Notes: a model not told the origin generated them from the sequence alone. A DNA stretch of 64,000 nucleotides from a virus (IMGVR_UViG_3300030108_004965:62001-126000), one strand, 5' to 3'. Shown: positions 7,410-16,883, numbered from the stretch's first letter. A program made the numbers and translations.

Positions 7410-8652
7410 CGCCGCCTCCATCGTTGCTATCACCGTACCCGCCACCGTACCACCAAGATCCTACGCCCCAATGGTACTTATTTGTACGTTTTTTTCTTCT
7501 AGAGCCTTTTTTAGGCCCGGGTTTCTTACCTTTTCTACGTTTCTTACGCTTTTTTTTCTCATCAATGTCGTAAACAAACCTAATTTTTATTTTTTTTTCT
7601 TTTTTTTTGTCATTTTCTTCCTCAAGAGCGCCACCGAAACCAACTGGAGCGCTTTTTGACCGAGGTAAACTCAAATTCTTCATACCAGAAGTCTTATATT
7701 TATTCAAACCAGTATCTACAATCTTTTTTTTCTGGTTGTTGTATCCTTTTCTGACCTGTTTTTGATACTTTTCCATTTCTAAAAGTAAATTTTCATCCTC
7801 AGAGATAAAATTTATTACATTTTTTAGATTTTGAGTTGCACCTTCTCTTGAAGACATCTTGTCTATTACTTGATCAAGAGTTCCACAAAAATAATCTTCA
7901 ACTTCCCACTGCAATTTTACAATTCCTTTGAGTTCTTCACAAGAATACGGTACCATTGCCAAGAAATAATGAACCAATTTGTCTTTTTTCTGCCAAACTG
8001 TGTCTTTGGAGCCAAGATATTCGACTCCCCTGACTTCTAGGGCGAGTTCTTCCTTCACTTCTCTCCAAAATGCATAGGGAGCCTCTTCTCCTTCCATCAA
8101 ATGACCACCGGGAGCATCCCACTCCAAGGAATCAGACCTTTGCGCTATGACAAAACGATTATCATTAGTCATTATTATACCCTTTGAGATTACTTCGATG
8201 TCTGAAAGCAGTTCATCGGGGTATTTTACTGTGATGTTGAAGTCTTTGTGAAGATTTCCATATGCTTTTATGGCTTCATGTTCCTTTGGATCATCATCCC
8301 AGTGCATTGAAGAACCCAATTCATAAAGTTTTTTTGCTTTTGTGTCTCCGTTTGTATAGAAAATACCATCAACATCTAATTTTAACTGATCCAACATAGT
8401 TCGAACAGACGATTCAGGGACTTCTAAGTCAACATTTCGAGAAGTTACAACAAAAACAGTGACTCCAGCTTCTTTAAACTTCTTTAATTTAGAAATAATT
8501 TTTTTATTCAAGCCACCAAACTGATATTGTATCTCAACATCATCATTACTGTTCTCAAAAGACTTTACAATTGTGTTATCGAAATCAAAAGTTACAACTT
8601 TTGCATTTTTATTCTCATTAAGTTTTTTCATTTTATTTATAAGGTCTTTCAT
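7390..8652 (-). CDS. HAD phosphatase-Nudix hydrolase fusion with basic and Gly-rich tail
   Basis: The 420-aa product has three parts. Residues 18-135 form a HAD-like domain (TFDFDNTIV at 21-29, VVTSRN near 68-73, HWDDD at 117-121), like polynucleotide-kinase or acid phosphatases. Residues 155-285 are a Nudix domain with box GGHLMEGEE...REVKEEL from 182, which hydrolyses nucleoside diphosphates linked to another moiety. The tail contains KIKIRFV, then about 30 mostly Lys/Arg residues, then Trp/Tyr/Gly repeats ending GGGE. The fusion suggests nucleotide or end-repair chemistry tethered to nucleic acid or virion (inference). Confidence 0.8.
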   Translation of the reverse strand: MKDLINKMKKLNENKNAKVVTFDFDNTIVKSFENSNDDVEIQYQFGGLNKKIISKLKKFKEAGVTVFVVTSRNVDLEVPESSVRTMLDQLKLDVDGIFYTNGDTKAKKLYELGSSMHWDDDPKEHEAIKAYGNLHKDFNITVKYPDELLSDIEVISKGIIMTNDNRFVIAQRSDSLEWDAPGGHLMEGEEAPYAFWREVKEELALEVRGVEYLGSKDTVWQKKDKLVHYFLAMVPYSCEELKGIVKLQWEVEDYFCGTLDQVIDKMSSREGATQNLKNVINFISEDENLLLEMEKYQKQVRKGYNNQKKKIVDTGLNKYKTSGMKNLSLPRSKSAPVGFGGALEEENDKKKEKKIKIRFVYDIDEKKKRKKRRKGKKPGPKKGSRRKKRTNKYHWGVGSWWYGGGYGDSNDGGGDGGGGE

Positions 8653-8670
8653 TATGCTCTATCTTCCTAT

Positions 8671-8699
8671 ATTATAACACATTTTTGCTACTTTGTCAA
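8671..8699 (-). promoter_or_regulatory. Sigma70-type promoter
   Basis: TTGACA (8694-8699), a 17-bp spacer and a perfect TATAAT (8671-8676) on the minus strand lie 19 bp before the HAD-Nudix start. Confidence 0.85.
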
Positions 8700-8709
8700 C
8701 TATTATTAT

Positions 8710-9129
8710 CTAAATGTCCTCGTCTTCTTCCATTACGTTTTTTAATCCTTGATGCATTGATCTTTCAACGTGTCCTTCGTGCTCTTTTTCAGCACTGACA
8801 AAGCGAATACGAACGCCTCCCATAGTGCCGGAGGTTGAAAACAATTCATTTAGCTTAGAAATGTCTTCTTCTTTCTTGTTGAACTTTTCTATTTCATCTT
8901 TAGTACTGAAAGGAACTCCACCAGCACCCGAAATACCACCGACACCACTTATTTCATCTAGCTCTTCGACTTCTTTTAGTTCACCTTTGTCTCTCAGGAC
9001 GCTCGCAACGTAAGCATTACCTCTTTTTTCATCAAAACCTTTCTGGTTTTGGATACATTGTGATTTTGAATCAAAATCTTTTTCTTGAAAACAATCTTTT
9101 TTCTTTTCTTTTAAAATTCTAACTTTCAT
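8710..9129 (-). CDS. Hypothetical protein with RIRF motif
   Basis: The product is 139 aa, highly charged and low-complexity, starting MKVRILKEKKKDCFQEKDFD. It has a Gly-rich hinge (GVGGISGAGGVPFS) and MGGVRIRFVSAEKEHE near the C-terminus. Its RIRF segment matches those in 4866-5966 and 7390-8652. GAGG precedes ATG 9129 by 8 nt. Likely structural or virion-packaged by company, but unproven. Confidence 0.6.
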   Translation of the reverse strand: MKVRILKEKKKDCFQEKDFDSKSQCIQNQKGFDEKRGNAYVASVLRDKGELKEVEELDEISGVGGISGAGGVPFSTKDEIEKFNKKEEDISKLNELFSTSGTMGGVRIRFVSAEKEHEGHVERSMHQGLKNVMEEDEDI

Positions 9130-9164
9130 GGAACCCACCTCAACTTAAATAGTAAGGGCAAATG

Positions 9165-9677
9165 TTAATCTGGGATCCAAAATAATTCTCCACCTTGTTC
9201 ATGAATCGGGTGCATCATATGGCCTATCTTCTCTACGTGCCTCATGCCGAAAGCATGCCCTAGTTCATGCTCCAAAAGCCTAGGCATGTACTTATGTTCA
9301 TTGGGTAGTATGATTTGAGCAGAAACCATTTTGTTGAGAATAGTCAACCTAGAGGTTACAGCATATGTGTTGGGCAATAAATCACCTTCGCTACGAATTA
9401 AAATCATTCCTTGTGACCATTTATTGCTGCAAATTTTACCATTTTTGTCCCAATGTATGTATCCAATCTCGTATCCGCGTATGCCCCACCACTCAACAGC
9501 CTTGTGGACACGGTAGTTTGTCAATTGGCTATCTGGGCATACAATAACTATTGGTTTCTCTTCCCATTCTCCAATAATAAATCTACTTTCTTCCCAAGCT
9601 GTTTTTATTGCAACACCGATTGCAAACCCAAGAACACCAGATAAGAGAAGCCACCAAAAGTAATAACGCTTTAGCAT
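9165..9677 (-). CDS. Membrane-anchored metzincin (matrixin-like) metalloprotease
   Basis: The roughly 170-aa product has one N-terminal transmembrane segment (WWLLLSGVLGFAIGVAI). Near the C-terminus the extended zinc motif HELGHAFGMRH (137-147) supplies three His ligands and the catalytic Glu. It is followed by HMMHP, which fits a Met-turn. This is the metzincin pattern of matrixins and archaemetzincins. ATG 9677 overlaps the lipoprotein stop, so the two are coupled. An extracytoplasmic protease working with that lipoprotein is plausible; the substrate is unknown. Confidence 0.8.
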   Translation of the reverse strand: MLKRYYFWWLLLSGVLGFAIGVAIKTAWEESRFIIGEWEEKPIVIVCPDSQLTNYRVHKAVEWWGIRGYEIGYIHWDKNGKICSNKWSQGMILIRSEGDLLPNTYAVTSRLTILNKMVSAQIILPNEHKYMPRLLEHELGHAFGMRHVEKIGHMMHPIHEQGGELFWIPD

Positions 9678-11257
9678 CCCCAAATACCATATTCGATAGT
9701 AATGGTCTGGCTTGGCTCTGGTACGTACCCATCCTCAAACACAACAGAGTTGTTGTTCGGATCATAGAACCAGCCTGTAGTCGTTAGTTGGCCATTAATT
9801 GAAACCTGAATCGAAGACTCAATAGGATCTGGCTCATCTAATGGGAATCTTGTGCGAATAGTTACAGTGTTTGCAAGATCTTGCATTTGATTACCCCAAT
9901 CAGTAGCACAAATAGAATACCACTCACCATTATAACGCTGAGTCATGTCCCAATATCCTTTACCAAATTGAATTGTGCGCAAAATTGATCCCCATTGAAA
10001 GCTGCAACCAGCAGGATAATCGCCAATCACAGCAAATTGTCGAACCATGTCAACGTTTGGTTTTAAAACATCAAAAAAGCCAGTATAAGCATTCCAAGAT
10101 CCAATACTGTGATCTGGTTCGTCTGAGACATAAATAATAACTGCCGTTGCATCATCTCTCCAGAATGCTGTCCCCGGTGCTCCACCATTAGCATAGTCAG
10201 TATTTTCAAAAAATTGTTTCGCAGTCATAATTCCCATTTCATGGGCTGATCCTGAAATGCCTATTTGCGCTATTACTCCTTGGGCCCAATCGACAGGGTT
10301 TAAGGAATTAATATTGATAAAACAAATAGAACCAGTGCATTGTAGTCCCCATCGATCTGTTGTTATGAACCCTAAGTGAAAATCAGCACCCGAGGCCAAA
10401 AAGACATTCATAAAAGCAGTCATTTGGTTTGATAGTTCTCCTTGAAAAACACCCATAGAACCGGAATTATCAATGACAAATACGATGTCTAAAATAGGTA
10501 TTTCTTCTTGAATGTGCTCTTGTGTTATAATTTGTTCAAAAACTCCTTTTCCAAATTGATTCAGTTCTTCTTCTGCGTTTTGAGGATCATCTCCGCGAAC
10601 TATTATTGAACTCTCATCATCACCAGCGTCACTTGGTATGTAAGAAACAAGAAAATCTATTTCTTGATTTGGATCGAGAACCCATGGCGGAGGAGGTAAA
10701 GAGCCGAACTCCATAATGATATCAACAGGTTGCGTCACCATCTGAACTATCTCATGAATTGTGAGGGGTAAATTCCCATCATTTCTGATTGTTATTCTTT
10801 CCTCATTATCGCAACCCATTGAAATCGTTCCATAATCGAATTCTGAGGGGCCGACAGTCATTACAGGGGCATCACCCTTGCCAATTAAAAGAACTTCAAT
10901 TAAAGGGCTCTCATCGTCGTTAGAAAGCACTTCTATGAGGCCACCATTACTCTCAAATGTTTGAGGCTCATAATACACATCGATTTGAATTCCTTCTCCG
11001 GGCTGTAATTCCCAGCGATCTGATTCATCATGATCTACTGTAAACCTTGAGTTTCCTGCAATAAGATTCAAGGGATCAAGTAATAATACTTCATCCCCTG
11101 CATTTACAATAGTTAATTCCTCAACACCAGTTTCTTCTCCCGATCTTATGTTACCAAAATTAATAACTTCTGGTAAAACCACAATTTCAGGCTCTGGATT
11201 GTGTATTTTATTTAATGCTATGTCTTGACAAGCAAATAAAACTCCTAATAACAACAT
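9671..11257 (-). CDS. Lipoprotein with two ASH/Hydin-like domains and a vWA domain
   Basis: The 528-aa product starts with a short lipoprotein signal (LLGVLFAC, lipidated Cys10). Two immunoglobulin-like ASH/Hydin-type repeats span about 22-128 and 131-238; each starts with a strand ...INFGNIRSGEE or ...FDYGTISMG and ends at IGKGD or FGKGV. A von Willebrand A domain follows with the metal site DNSGSMG at 263-269. The architecture matches 'choice-of-anchor D' surface proteins of Myxococcota-like bacteria. In a phage it could be a surface modifier, superinfection excluder or acquired host gene. GGAGG lies 8 nt before the ATG. Confidence 0.82.
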   Translation of the reverse strand: MLLLGVLFACQDIALNKIHNPEPEIVVLPEVINFGNIRSGEETGVEELTIVNAGDEVLLLDPLNLIAGNSRFTVDHDESDRWELQPGEGIQIDVYYEPQTFESNGGLIEVLSNDDESPLIEVLLIGKGDAPVMTVGPSEFDYGTISMGCDNEERITIRNDGNLPLTIHEIVQMVTQPVDIIMEFGSLPPPPWVLDPNQEIDFLVSYIPSDAGDDESSIIVRGDDPQNAEEELNQFGKGVFEQIITQEHIQEEIPILDIVFVIDNSGSMGVFQGELSNQMTAFMNVFLASGADFHLGFITTDRWGLQCTGSICFININSLNPVDWAQGVIAQIGISGSAHEMGIMTAKQFFENTDYANGGAPGTAFWRDDATAVIIYVSDEPDHSIGSWNAYTGFFDVLKPNVDMVRQFAVIGDYPAGCSFQWGSILRTIQFGKGYWDMTQRYNGEWYSICATDWGNQMQDLANTVTIRTRFPLDEPDPIESSIQVSINGQLTTTGWFYDPNNNSVVFEDGYVPEPSQTITIEYGIWGC

Positions 11258-11314
11258 TCATAAGTCCTCCCTGTCTAAAGTAAATAGAGGGCGAATCAAT
11301 CATTTGGAAGATTT

Positions 11315-14300
11315 TTAATATTTCTCTATGTCCATAAATACTTTGGGTGCCCCATCATACCAATCAGCGCCGATGTGAATTTCCCTCTTAAGTGGTCGAT
11401 AAAAGTCCCTTAATGCATCTTGTAATTTTATAGCGGCTTGCTTTGAGTCCACTTCGAACACATATTCATCTTGAAGAACCTGAAAGTCCCTAGGAATGTC
11501 CTCAGCACTAAAAACGTCGTGCTTGCCTTCTATAAAAATCTCTAGTTCATTTGCAGCCATCATATAGATTCCATAAATTATACTTTCTGGGTTTTCAAAT
11601 TCTAGCATCAAATCGTGATACGGCTCATTTTTATTTTTTGAATACTCATCACCTAGAACTTCCATAATCATCGAGGTCAAATAGTTTCTATCAAGTTTTA
11701 TTTTCCCTTCATTGGCCTTCTTTTTTCCCTCAACAGCCAAATAAACCAACAGCGCTTGACTCGGTAGGTCTCTTAATGTTCCCTCCAATAGTTGTTCGAA
11801 TCTCATTGCTAACAAATGACCTTTGCTTTCACTCCAAGAGCGAACATCAATCTCGAAAGACACCCTCATCCTCATCTTATAGTTACCCATTCCTCCTAAT
11901 CTTAGTCTAGGATTGGAAATTTTACTGTATTTTATGTCAAGGCGAGTTGGTCTAGTTATTCTTTCTGGTATTGCATTATAAAGAAGTTGCTTGAACCCTT
12001 GGGACTCACCAAATTCCCTTGCTTCTCTAAAGATATCCGGATTTGCCTTTCTCCATTCTTCTGCTTTATCTGTTTCTTTTGTTTGTAAAATCACTTGGAG
12101 GTTTAAGGTAATTATAGCCACTGCTCCGGGCTTATCAACAGGCCCCGTCATTCCGCTATATGACAGAGAGGCTCTAAAAACATTTGTCTGGTTATTAATT
12201 GGGGCATTAGTTTCAATCTTCTCAGTGTAATACCCATCTCTGATTTGTTCTTTCATTGCCTCCCAAGACTCAATAGCCGGTCTTGGCTTGGTTCTCGCGC
12301 CAATACCTTGAATGAAAGCATCAATCCTTTTATCTAAATCTTTTTCGTCGTCCTCTTCTCCGTACATATGCTGAAAGGCATCTTTATCCAGTTCTGGATT
12401 CCCAGTAGCATTAAAAAACTCTGTTATGGAAGGCCAATATTTTTCTTTCGGCAGAGTGTTTGCTTTTCCGAGGACTTGAAGAATTTTATTCTCATCTTTA
12501 TTGTATTCAAGGGTTACATGATATCTCATTTTCCCCCCTTCACTAGTTGACATAAGATTGTATAAAGTGTTTCCGATCCCAGATGCAGAACCACAATTAG
12601 ACATTTCTGCTTGAGTTATTTCACAATAGTCTGTCTCGGTGCTATGCCAGAACATTCCATCATCTAGTCTCAAGAAAACACAAGGTTGACCAGCCTCCAC
12701 ATCACCACAATCTTTAAAATATTCTTCATTATAATCTACACTGAAGCCTCTTAGCCCTTCAATATATTCATCTAGGGGCAAATCTTTATTTGTATCCAGC
12801 CAATCATTAAGTTTTTGAGCAGCATCTTTACCAGTGCCTCTTATGCTTTTTGCATAACGAAATAAATAACCCACATCTTTTTGAAAAGTCTCAAAGACTT
12901 CTATTGCGTTATCTTGAAATTCACGTTCAACTCGATCAATTATGCCCTTAACAACCAGTTCTACCCGTTTGAACCCAACAGTATTATTTTTGTTCCATTT
13001 TACCAATTGTTTTTTTATTGATTTTAGTGTTTTATTTAAATATCTCATTAGTGGCATGTTGCTATTTGGATTAGCCTCGGCAATTTGACGAGATTGAAAC
13101 GAAACCTCTTTTCTCCTCGCCCTTCCAAAATAAAAAGGATCTCTTGCCAAAGACTTCACCTTTACATACAGATCGAGAAATTTTTGTTCTTCTTTTATTT
13201 TTGTTTCAAAATCAGCAATCTGCTCATCCTTTTCTTCTTGTGGAAAATCAATGAGAGGTGCTTCTTTTATACCTTCGATATACTTTTTGTAAGTTGCGAT
13301 CTTATTCTCATGAAGCCTTTCGCCACTTTCGGATAGGTCTATACTATAAATCCCAGCAGAGGTGATAAAGCGAACGGGTCTAATTCTTGAAATGTTTGCT
13401 GTCCTCAAGAAAACCTTAGAAAAAGCTTCTTGAAATGGCTCTTTCACGGAACCTTTTATCGAGTTGGTAAGGATTTTAAGTTCCGGAGGCCATTGATCCT
13501 CCCATCCTTCTTGCAGGACCTCATCGCCCCGCGATTCGCGCCCAAAATTTTCCTCATTTAACTCATTGAATTGGTCATAATTCGCCAAAATATTTTGAAA
13601 AACAAGTAGCGCAACCTGTCGGTACATTTCATAATAAATCGTACTATTATAGCGCCCTTTAATACTATCCCACTTTCCGAGTTCAGTAAAAGGTAATCCA
13701 ATTTTATCATCGTTCAACCACCTTTTGAGTTTATCTCCTAACTCAGGACGTGTAAGAGCATAGTCTAATATGGCAACAGTGCCTTTGTCAGAGATTGCAA
13801 AAGTAAGTCCGTGGTCATAGGAGTTACCCTCATCATTGACAATTCTTTGGAGTAATTCTTTATCCATTTCTAAATCATCAGCAAACTCAAATGCTTGCTT
13901 CACGTTACCGGAGGAAACTAGTCCAAACAATTTTTCCATAATACCTTCATCTTCACTCTCTTCTTCCCTAAGCACCTCGTTGATCATTTTATAAAGATAG
14001 TTACGGTCAATCTTTTCGTTGATATCACCAGATTCAGACCATCCAGTAAATTTTTTGATTTGCTCGGGGACTTCTTCTTTAGATAGGTTTCCGCCCATTG
14101 GAATGTAAGTGCCACGATCACTAGCAATCTCCATTGTAATTTTTCCGGGAGAAAGGGATTCAATAGTTGGAATCTCACCAGAACCATCGTCAGGGTTCAT
14201 AAATATCCATGGGTCGGATGGGTGATCGACATTGTTCCCTTCAAACCAAAATGTAAAAATCAATTTTTTATTCCGAGGCAAAGGAACACTTAATCTAGTA

Positions 14301-15766
14301 TCCCCATTGTCACTGTTAAATACAAACTCTTGGTCTCTTGGGGGAGTAACACCAAAAACTTCCGTAAATTCGTTGTGTAAATCGTAACCTATTTCGATAA
14401 GTTCTTTGCCCGGTTCATCGGCGTTATAAATAATGTTTTTTGCTACGATGTTACGCAATTCATCTATTTGTCCATCTGTTAGATCGAAGTATTCGTGCAT
14501 TTCCCACGCTTGCATTGCATTGCCCTCACCTTCTTGTTGGGCAAGATCCATTAGTTTTTGGAATTCTTCGTTGGACTCGTTTTCTTTCAAGGGATTTTTT
14601 CCTCTGCGAATGTCCCACGACGCATATGGCCTTGCGGGAGCATTAGCGTAAGGTAGTTGACCATCACTTGGAGGTTCGGTAAGTTGAGCGGAGAACATTA
14701 ATTGAAAAGCGAATGCATATCCCTCACGCCATTTTTCGTTTGGGTGGTTTTCTGTCGCTTTCTGGATGTAAGCCCGTAATCCTTTGGCGGATTGCTTTTC
14801 TCCTTTTCGAGCAAGCCGTTTTGCATCGCGATTCCCCTGTATGTGACCCCTAACCCAAGGAGAAGGTGTATTATTACGAGATTCTTCCAAACCAATGGCG
14901 CTGAATACACCACGTCGAAAATTGGATTTTAAATATTTGTTTGGGTTTTTAAGAAACCGTCGTTGCTGGGAGTGTTTAAGGATCTTGTCAACAAAACTAA
15001 GCAATTTTATTTTATCGGCTATCAATTGAACATCTTCTTCTTTGTTACCAGAAAAACTCCATACCTGACTGTTTACCCATTCATCGAACTCTGGCAGGGG
15101 TGGTGGTGGCTTTTCGCGATCTTTGATTATTTGACTCTCACTGGATTTGAAATATAATTTTGGTAGTTGCATGTCTGCTTCAAGATTTAGGATAAGCCTA
15201 ACGTCATTTGTCAAACTGCTTCTGGATTCACGCGATCTGTAATCCATAAAAAGTCTGGGAGCGATTGACACTCCGGCAGCGGTATTGTCATCTTCCATGT
15301 TGCCTTCCCAAGCAATAACATCGTATTTTCTCTGCGCGTTCCGAACCACGGGATCCGTAACAATGCTTTTCATAAATGTTACGACGTCGCTGTCTGTAGG
15401 TTGTGCTACGTAGCCGGTTTCGTCAGCTTCCGGTTCCGGTTGCACACCAATTAATTCGCCCTCTTCATCGTAACCTCTTTGTCCAATGTTGTATGCTCTC
15501 ACTGGATCTATGTCACTTCTTGCTCTTACGTAACTAGCAAGGAATCCATCTGGGGTGTTTGCTATTGCTTGTAATAGTTCATCTGCCTGTTGAATGTTAT
15601 CTGGGTCGCCTGTATTCAACAAATTATTAATAAATTCAAAATCGTCTTCATCAACCCCTGTTAATTTAATCCCTAGTCTGTTAGCCCATTCTTCAATTGA
15701 ACTGGGAATGTATCGGTCGAACGCCTCTTGTACCATTTCCATTAAGAGTTTCGATGTTACTTTCAT
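11315..15766 (-). CDS. Large virion-associated protein of unknown function
   Basis: At 1483 aa this is the largest protein in the window. It starts MKVTSKLLMEMVQEAFDRYI. Two internal segments repeat the same style: DRNYLYKMINEVLREEE (about 575-595) and DRNYLTSMIMEVLGDE (about 1350). A Cys-containing central module (DDGMFWHSTETDYCEITQAE...MSNCG) resembles a module I know from uncultured marine phage proteins. No enzyme signature is clear. Size, internal repeats and the motif argue for a head-internal or tail-associated protein injected or packaged with DNA (inference). GGAG precedes the ATG. Confidence 0.6.
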   Translation of the reverse strand: MKVTSKLLMEMVQEAFDRYIPSSIEEWANRLGIKLTGVDEDDFEFINNLLNTGDPDNIQQADELLQAIANTPDGFLASYVRARSDIDPVRAYNIGQRGYDEEGELIGVQPEPEADETGYVAQPTDSDVVTFMKSIVTDPVVRNAQRKYDVIAWEGNMEDDNTAAGVSIAPRLFMDYRSRESRSSLTNDVRLILNLEADMQLPKLYFKSSESQIIKDREKPPPPLPEFDEWVNSQVWSFSGNKEEDVQLIADKIKLLSFVDKILKHSQQRRFLKNPNKYLKSNFRRGVFSAIGLEESRNNTPSPWVRGHIQGNRDAKRLARKGEKQSAKGLRAYIQKATENHPNEKWREGYAFAFQLMFSAQLTEPPSDGQLPYANAPARPYASWDIRRGKNPLKENESNEEFQKLMDLAQQEGEGNAMQAWEMHEYFDLTDGQIDELRNIVAKNIIYNADEPGKELIEIGYDLHNEFTEVFGVTPPRDQEFVFNSDNGDTRLSVPLPRNKKLIFTFWFEGNNVDHPSDPWIFMNPDDGSGEIPTIESLSPGKITMEIASDRGTYIPMGGNLSKEEVPEQIKKFTGWSESGDINEKIDRNYLYKMINEVLREEESEDEGIMEKLFGLVSSGNVKQAFEFADDLEMDKELLQRIVNDEGNSYDHGLTFAISDKGTVAILDYALTRPELGDKLKRWLNDDKIGLPFTELGKWDSIKGRYNSTIYYEMYRQVALLVFQNILANYDQFNELNEENFGRESRGDEVLQEGWEDQWPPELKILTNSIKGSVKEPFQEAFSKVFLRTANISRIRPVRFITSAGIYSIDLSESGERLHENKIATYKKYIEGIKEAPLIDFPQEEKDEQIADFETKIKEEQKFLDLYVKVKSLARDPFYFGRARRKEVSFQSRQIAEANPNSNMPLMRYLNKTLKSIKKQLVKWNKNNTVGFKRVELVVKGIIDRVEREFQDNAIEVFETFQKDVGYLFRYAKSIRGTGKDAAQKLNDWLDTNKDLPLDEYIEGLRGFSVDYNEEYFKDCGDVEAGQPCVFLRLDDGMFWHSTETDYCEITQAEMSNCGSASGIGNTLYNLMSTSEGGKMRYHVTLEYNKDENKILQVLGKANTLPKEKYWPSITEFFNATGNPELDKDAFQHMYGEEDDEKDLDKRIDAFIQGIGARTKPRPAIESWEAMKEQIRDGYYTEKIETNAPINNQTNVFRASLSYSGMTGPVDKPGAVAIITLNLQVILQTKETDKAEEWRKANPDIFREAREFGESQGFKQLLYNAIPERITRPTRLDIKYSKISNPRLRLGGMGNYKMRMRVSFEIDVRSWSESKGHLLAMRFEQLLEGTLRDLPSQALLVYLAVEGKKKANEGKIKLDRNYLTSMIMEVLGDEYSKNKNEPYHDLMLEFENPESIIYGIYMMAANELEIFIEGKHDVFSAEDIPRDFQVLQDEYVFEVDSKQAAIKLQDALRDFYRPLKREIHIGADWYDGAPKVFMDIEKY

Positions 15767-15987
15767 ATTAAAATCTCCAAAATTTTTTTTGAGAATATTT
15801 TCGTCACTCTAAATAGTGCCTCAGTGATCTAATTTGGGGAAATTTGAAATCTGGGAAATTTTGTGGGGAGTATTTATGTATCTCGCTTCGCTCGTTGCGC
15901 AAATGGCAACATGAAGAACTTATTTCGACCTCTCCATGACCTCCACCACTAGGGGGGAGGGGGGAGCATGTGCGCACAAACGCAAAG
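15767..15987. other. Intergenic leader, no gene seen
   Basis: This stretch holds imperfect repeats of GGGGAAATTT / GGGAAATTTT, a polypurine run of G near 15952-15966 and, on the minus strand, CATAAATA at about 15872-15879. The last differs at one position from the T4 late promoter TATAAATA. I see no open frame with a ribosome-binding site. Confidence 0.4.
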
Positions 15988-16020
15988 CAAAAAAAAACCT
16001 GCTCAAAAATGAACAGGCTT
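15988..16020 (-). terminator. Rho-independent terminator
   Basis: On the minus strand AGCCTGTTCA-TTTTT-GAGCAGG forms a stem, followed by nine T. It ends the transcript of the gene at 16038-16634. Confidence 0.8.
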
Positions 16021-16037
16021 CTCTACACACTCGATGC

Positions 16038-16634
16038 TTACGCAGGATTAGAAGGTATCCACATATCTCCGAACGCTTCATTCATTTCAGCAACCAGCCA
16101 ATCTGGCTTAGTGGGATCTTCGAGAGTGCCGACACGAGAAGCAGGCTTCTGATAAGGTCGAGGAGCCGGGGCTTTACCACGCTTACGCTCAGACTTAGGA
16201 CGCTCGGTGAGATAGGTATCGAACTCCCAGCCTACATCCTCGGCACCATCGATAGCAACGAGCATCTCGTTAACACCGCGAGTACGGGAGATGATGGACT
16301 CTTGCATCTGCTTGACCAGCGGACGGGCTTCATAGAGAGCGTCCAGAGGGTCGGCAGAACGGGCATCCAAACCATCAATCATTGCAAGCGCGGTGTTCTC
16401 GGAAGCCTCGGCAACACGGGACATCCAAGCCTCACGGGAGATAGTGCCGGAGGAGAGGACAACATCGGTAGCCTCGGAGAAGTCGGTAACACGGACACGA
16501 ACGCGCTCACCTACACGACCGACAACATCGCAGAAGCCGATGGAAGGGTGATAAGCAAGAGTACCAATGGCCGGAATGCGCGAGCCTCTGGGGGTTGTAA
16601 CGAAAGAAGGAGAGTTGTTAGTTGAGTTAGGCAT
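16038..16634 (-). CDS. Hypothetical protein of the accessory regulon
   Basis: The 198-aa product starts MPNSTNNSPSFVTTPRGS at ATG 16634, fixed by AGGAGG five bases upstream; the longer open frame runs through the promoter. A beta-rich first third (GTLAYHPSIGFCDVVGRVGERV) is followed by helices and a basic Pro-rich segment (ERKRGKAPAPRP). Codons are visibly richer in G and C than in 0-15 kb. The family is not recognised. It has its own activator site and terminator. Confidence 0.75.
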   Translation of the reverse strand: MPNSTNNSPSFVTTPRGSRIPAIGTLAYHPSIGFCDVVGRVGERVRVRVTDFSEATDVVLSSGTISREAWMSRVAEASENTALAMIDGLDARSADPLDALYEARPLVKQMQESIISRTRGVNEMLVAIDGAEDVGWEFDTYLTERPKSERKRGKAPAPRPYQKPASRVGTLEDPTKPDWLVAEMNEAFGDMWIPSNPA

Positions 16635-16684
16635 GAAGCCTCCTATGGAAAAGGGTAGAGAACCATTCCCGACCCTGTACATAT

Positions 16685-16748
16685 AATGTATCATATTAGA
16701 ATAAAGATTGCAAGGAAAAAATAAAAGAGTTGAGGACATAAAATGTCC
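16685..16748 (-). promoter_or_regulatory. Promoter with distal GGACA-N5-TGTCC site
   Basis: TTGCAA (16708-16713), 17 bp, TACATT (16685-16690). The palindrome GGACATAAAATGTCC is at 16734-16748, centred about -63 from the inferred start. Drives 16634. Confidence 0.72.
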
Positions 16749-16760
16749 TATTTGTATGGT

Positions 16761-16871
16761 CTAAGTCTCATCATTGTAGAACTCCATGAGATGGTAGGCT
16801 TCACAAATAAGGAAGCCTAACAGGGTTGAAAGGAAAAAAACGATAGTAACATCAAAAGGGGTAATAATCAT
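16761..16871 (-). CDS. Small membrane protein (36 aa)
   Basis: ATG 16871 follows GGAGG by 4 nt and lies 12 bp after the upstream gene's stop. The peptide MIITPFDVTIVFFLSTLLGF continues into LICEAYHLMEFYNDET: one transmembrane helix and a short polar tail. The function is unknown; it could be a membrane-active regulator or lysis accessory. Confidence 0.55.
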   Translation of the reverse strand: MIITPFDVTIVFFLSTLLGFLICEAYHLMEFYNDET

Positions 16872-16883
16872 GTAACCTCCAGA

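Noticed and set aside
15872-15879. T4-type late promoter (CATAAATA on the minus strand)
   Set aside because: Single mismatch to TATAAATA but not repeated consistently before other likely late genes; insufficient to call. A genome-wide search upstream of structural genes would decide.
16635-16739. N-terminal extension of the 16038 gene in the open frame
   Set aside because: It would read through the promoter and lacks a ribosome-binding site, while ATG 16634 has AGGAGG. The same reasoning removed extensions at 20116, 31717, 37120 and 56464.
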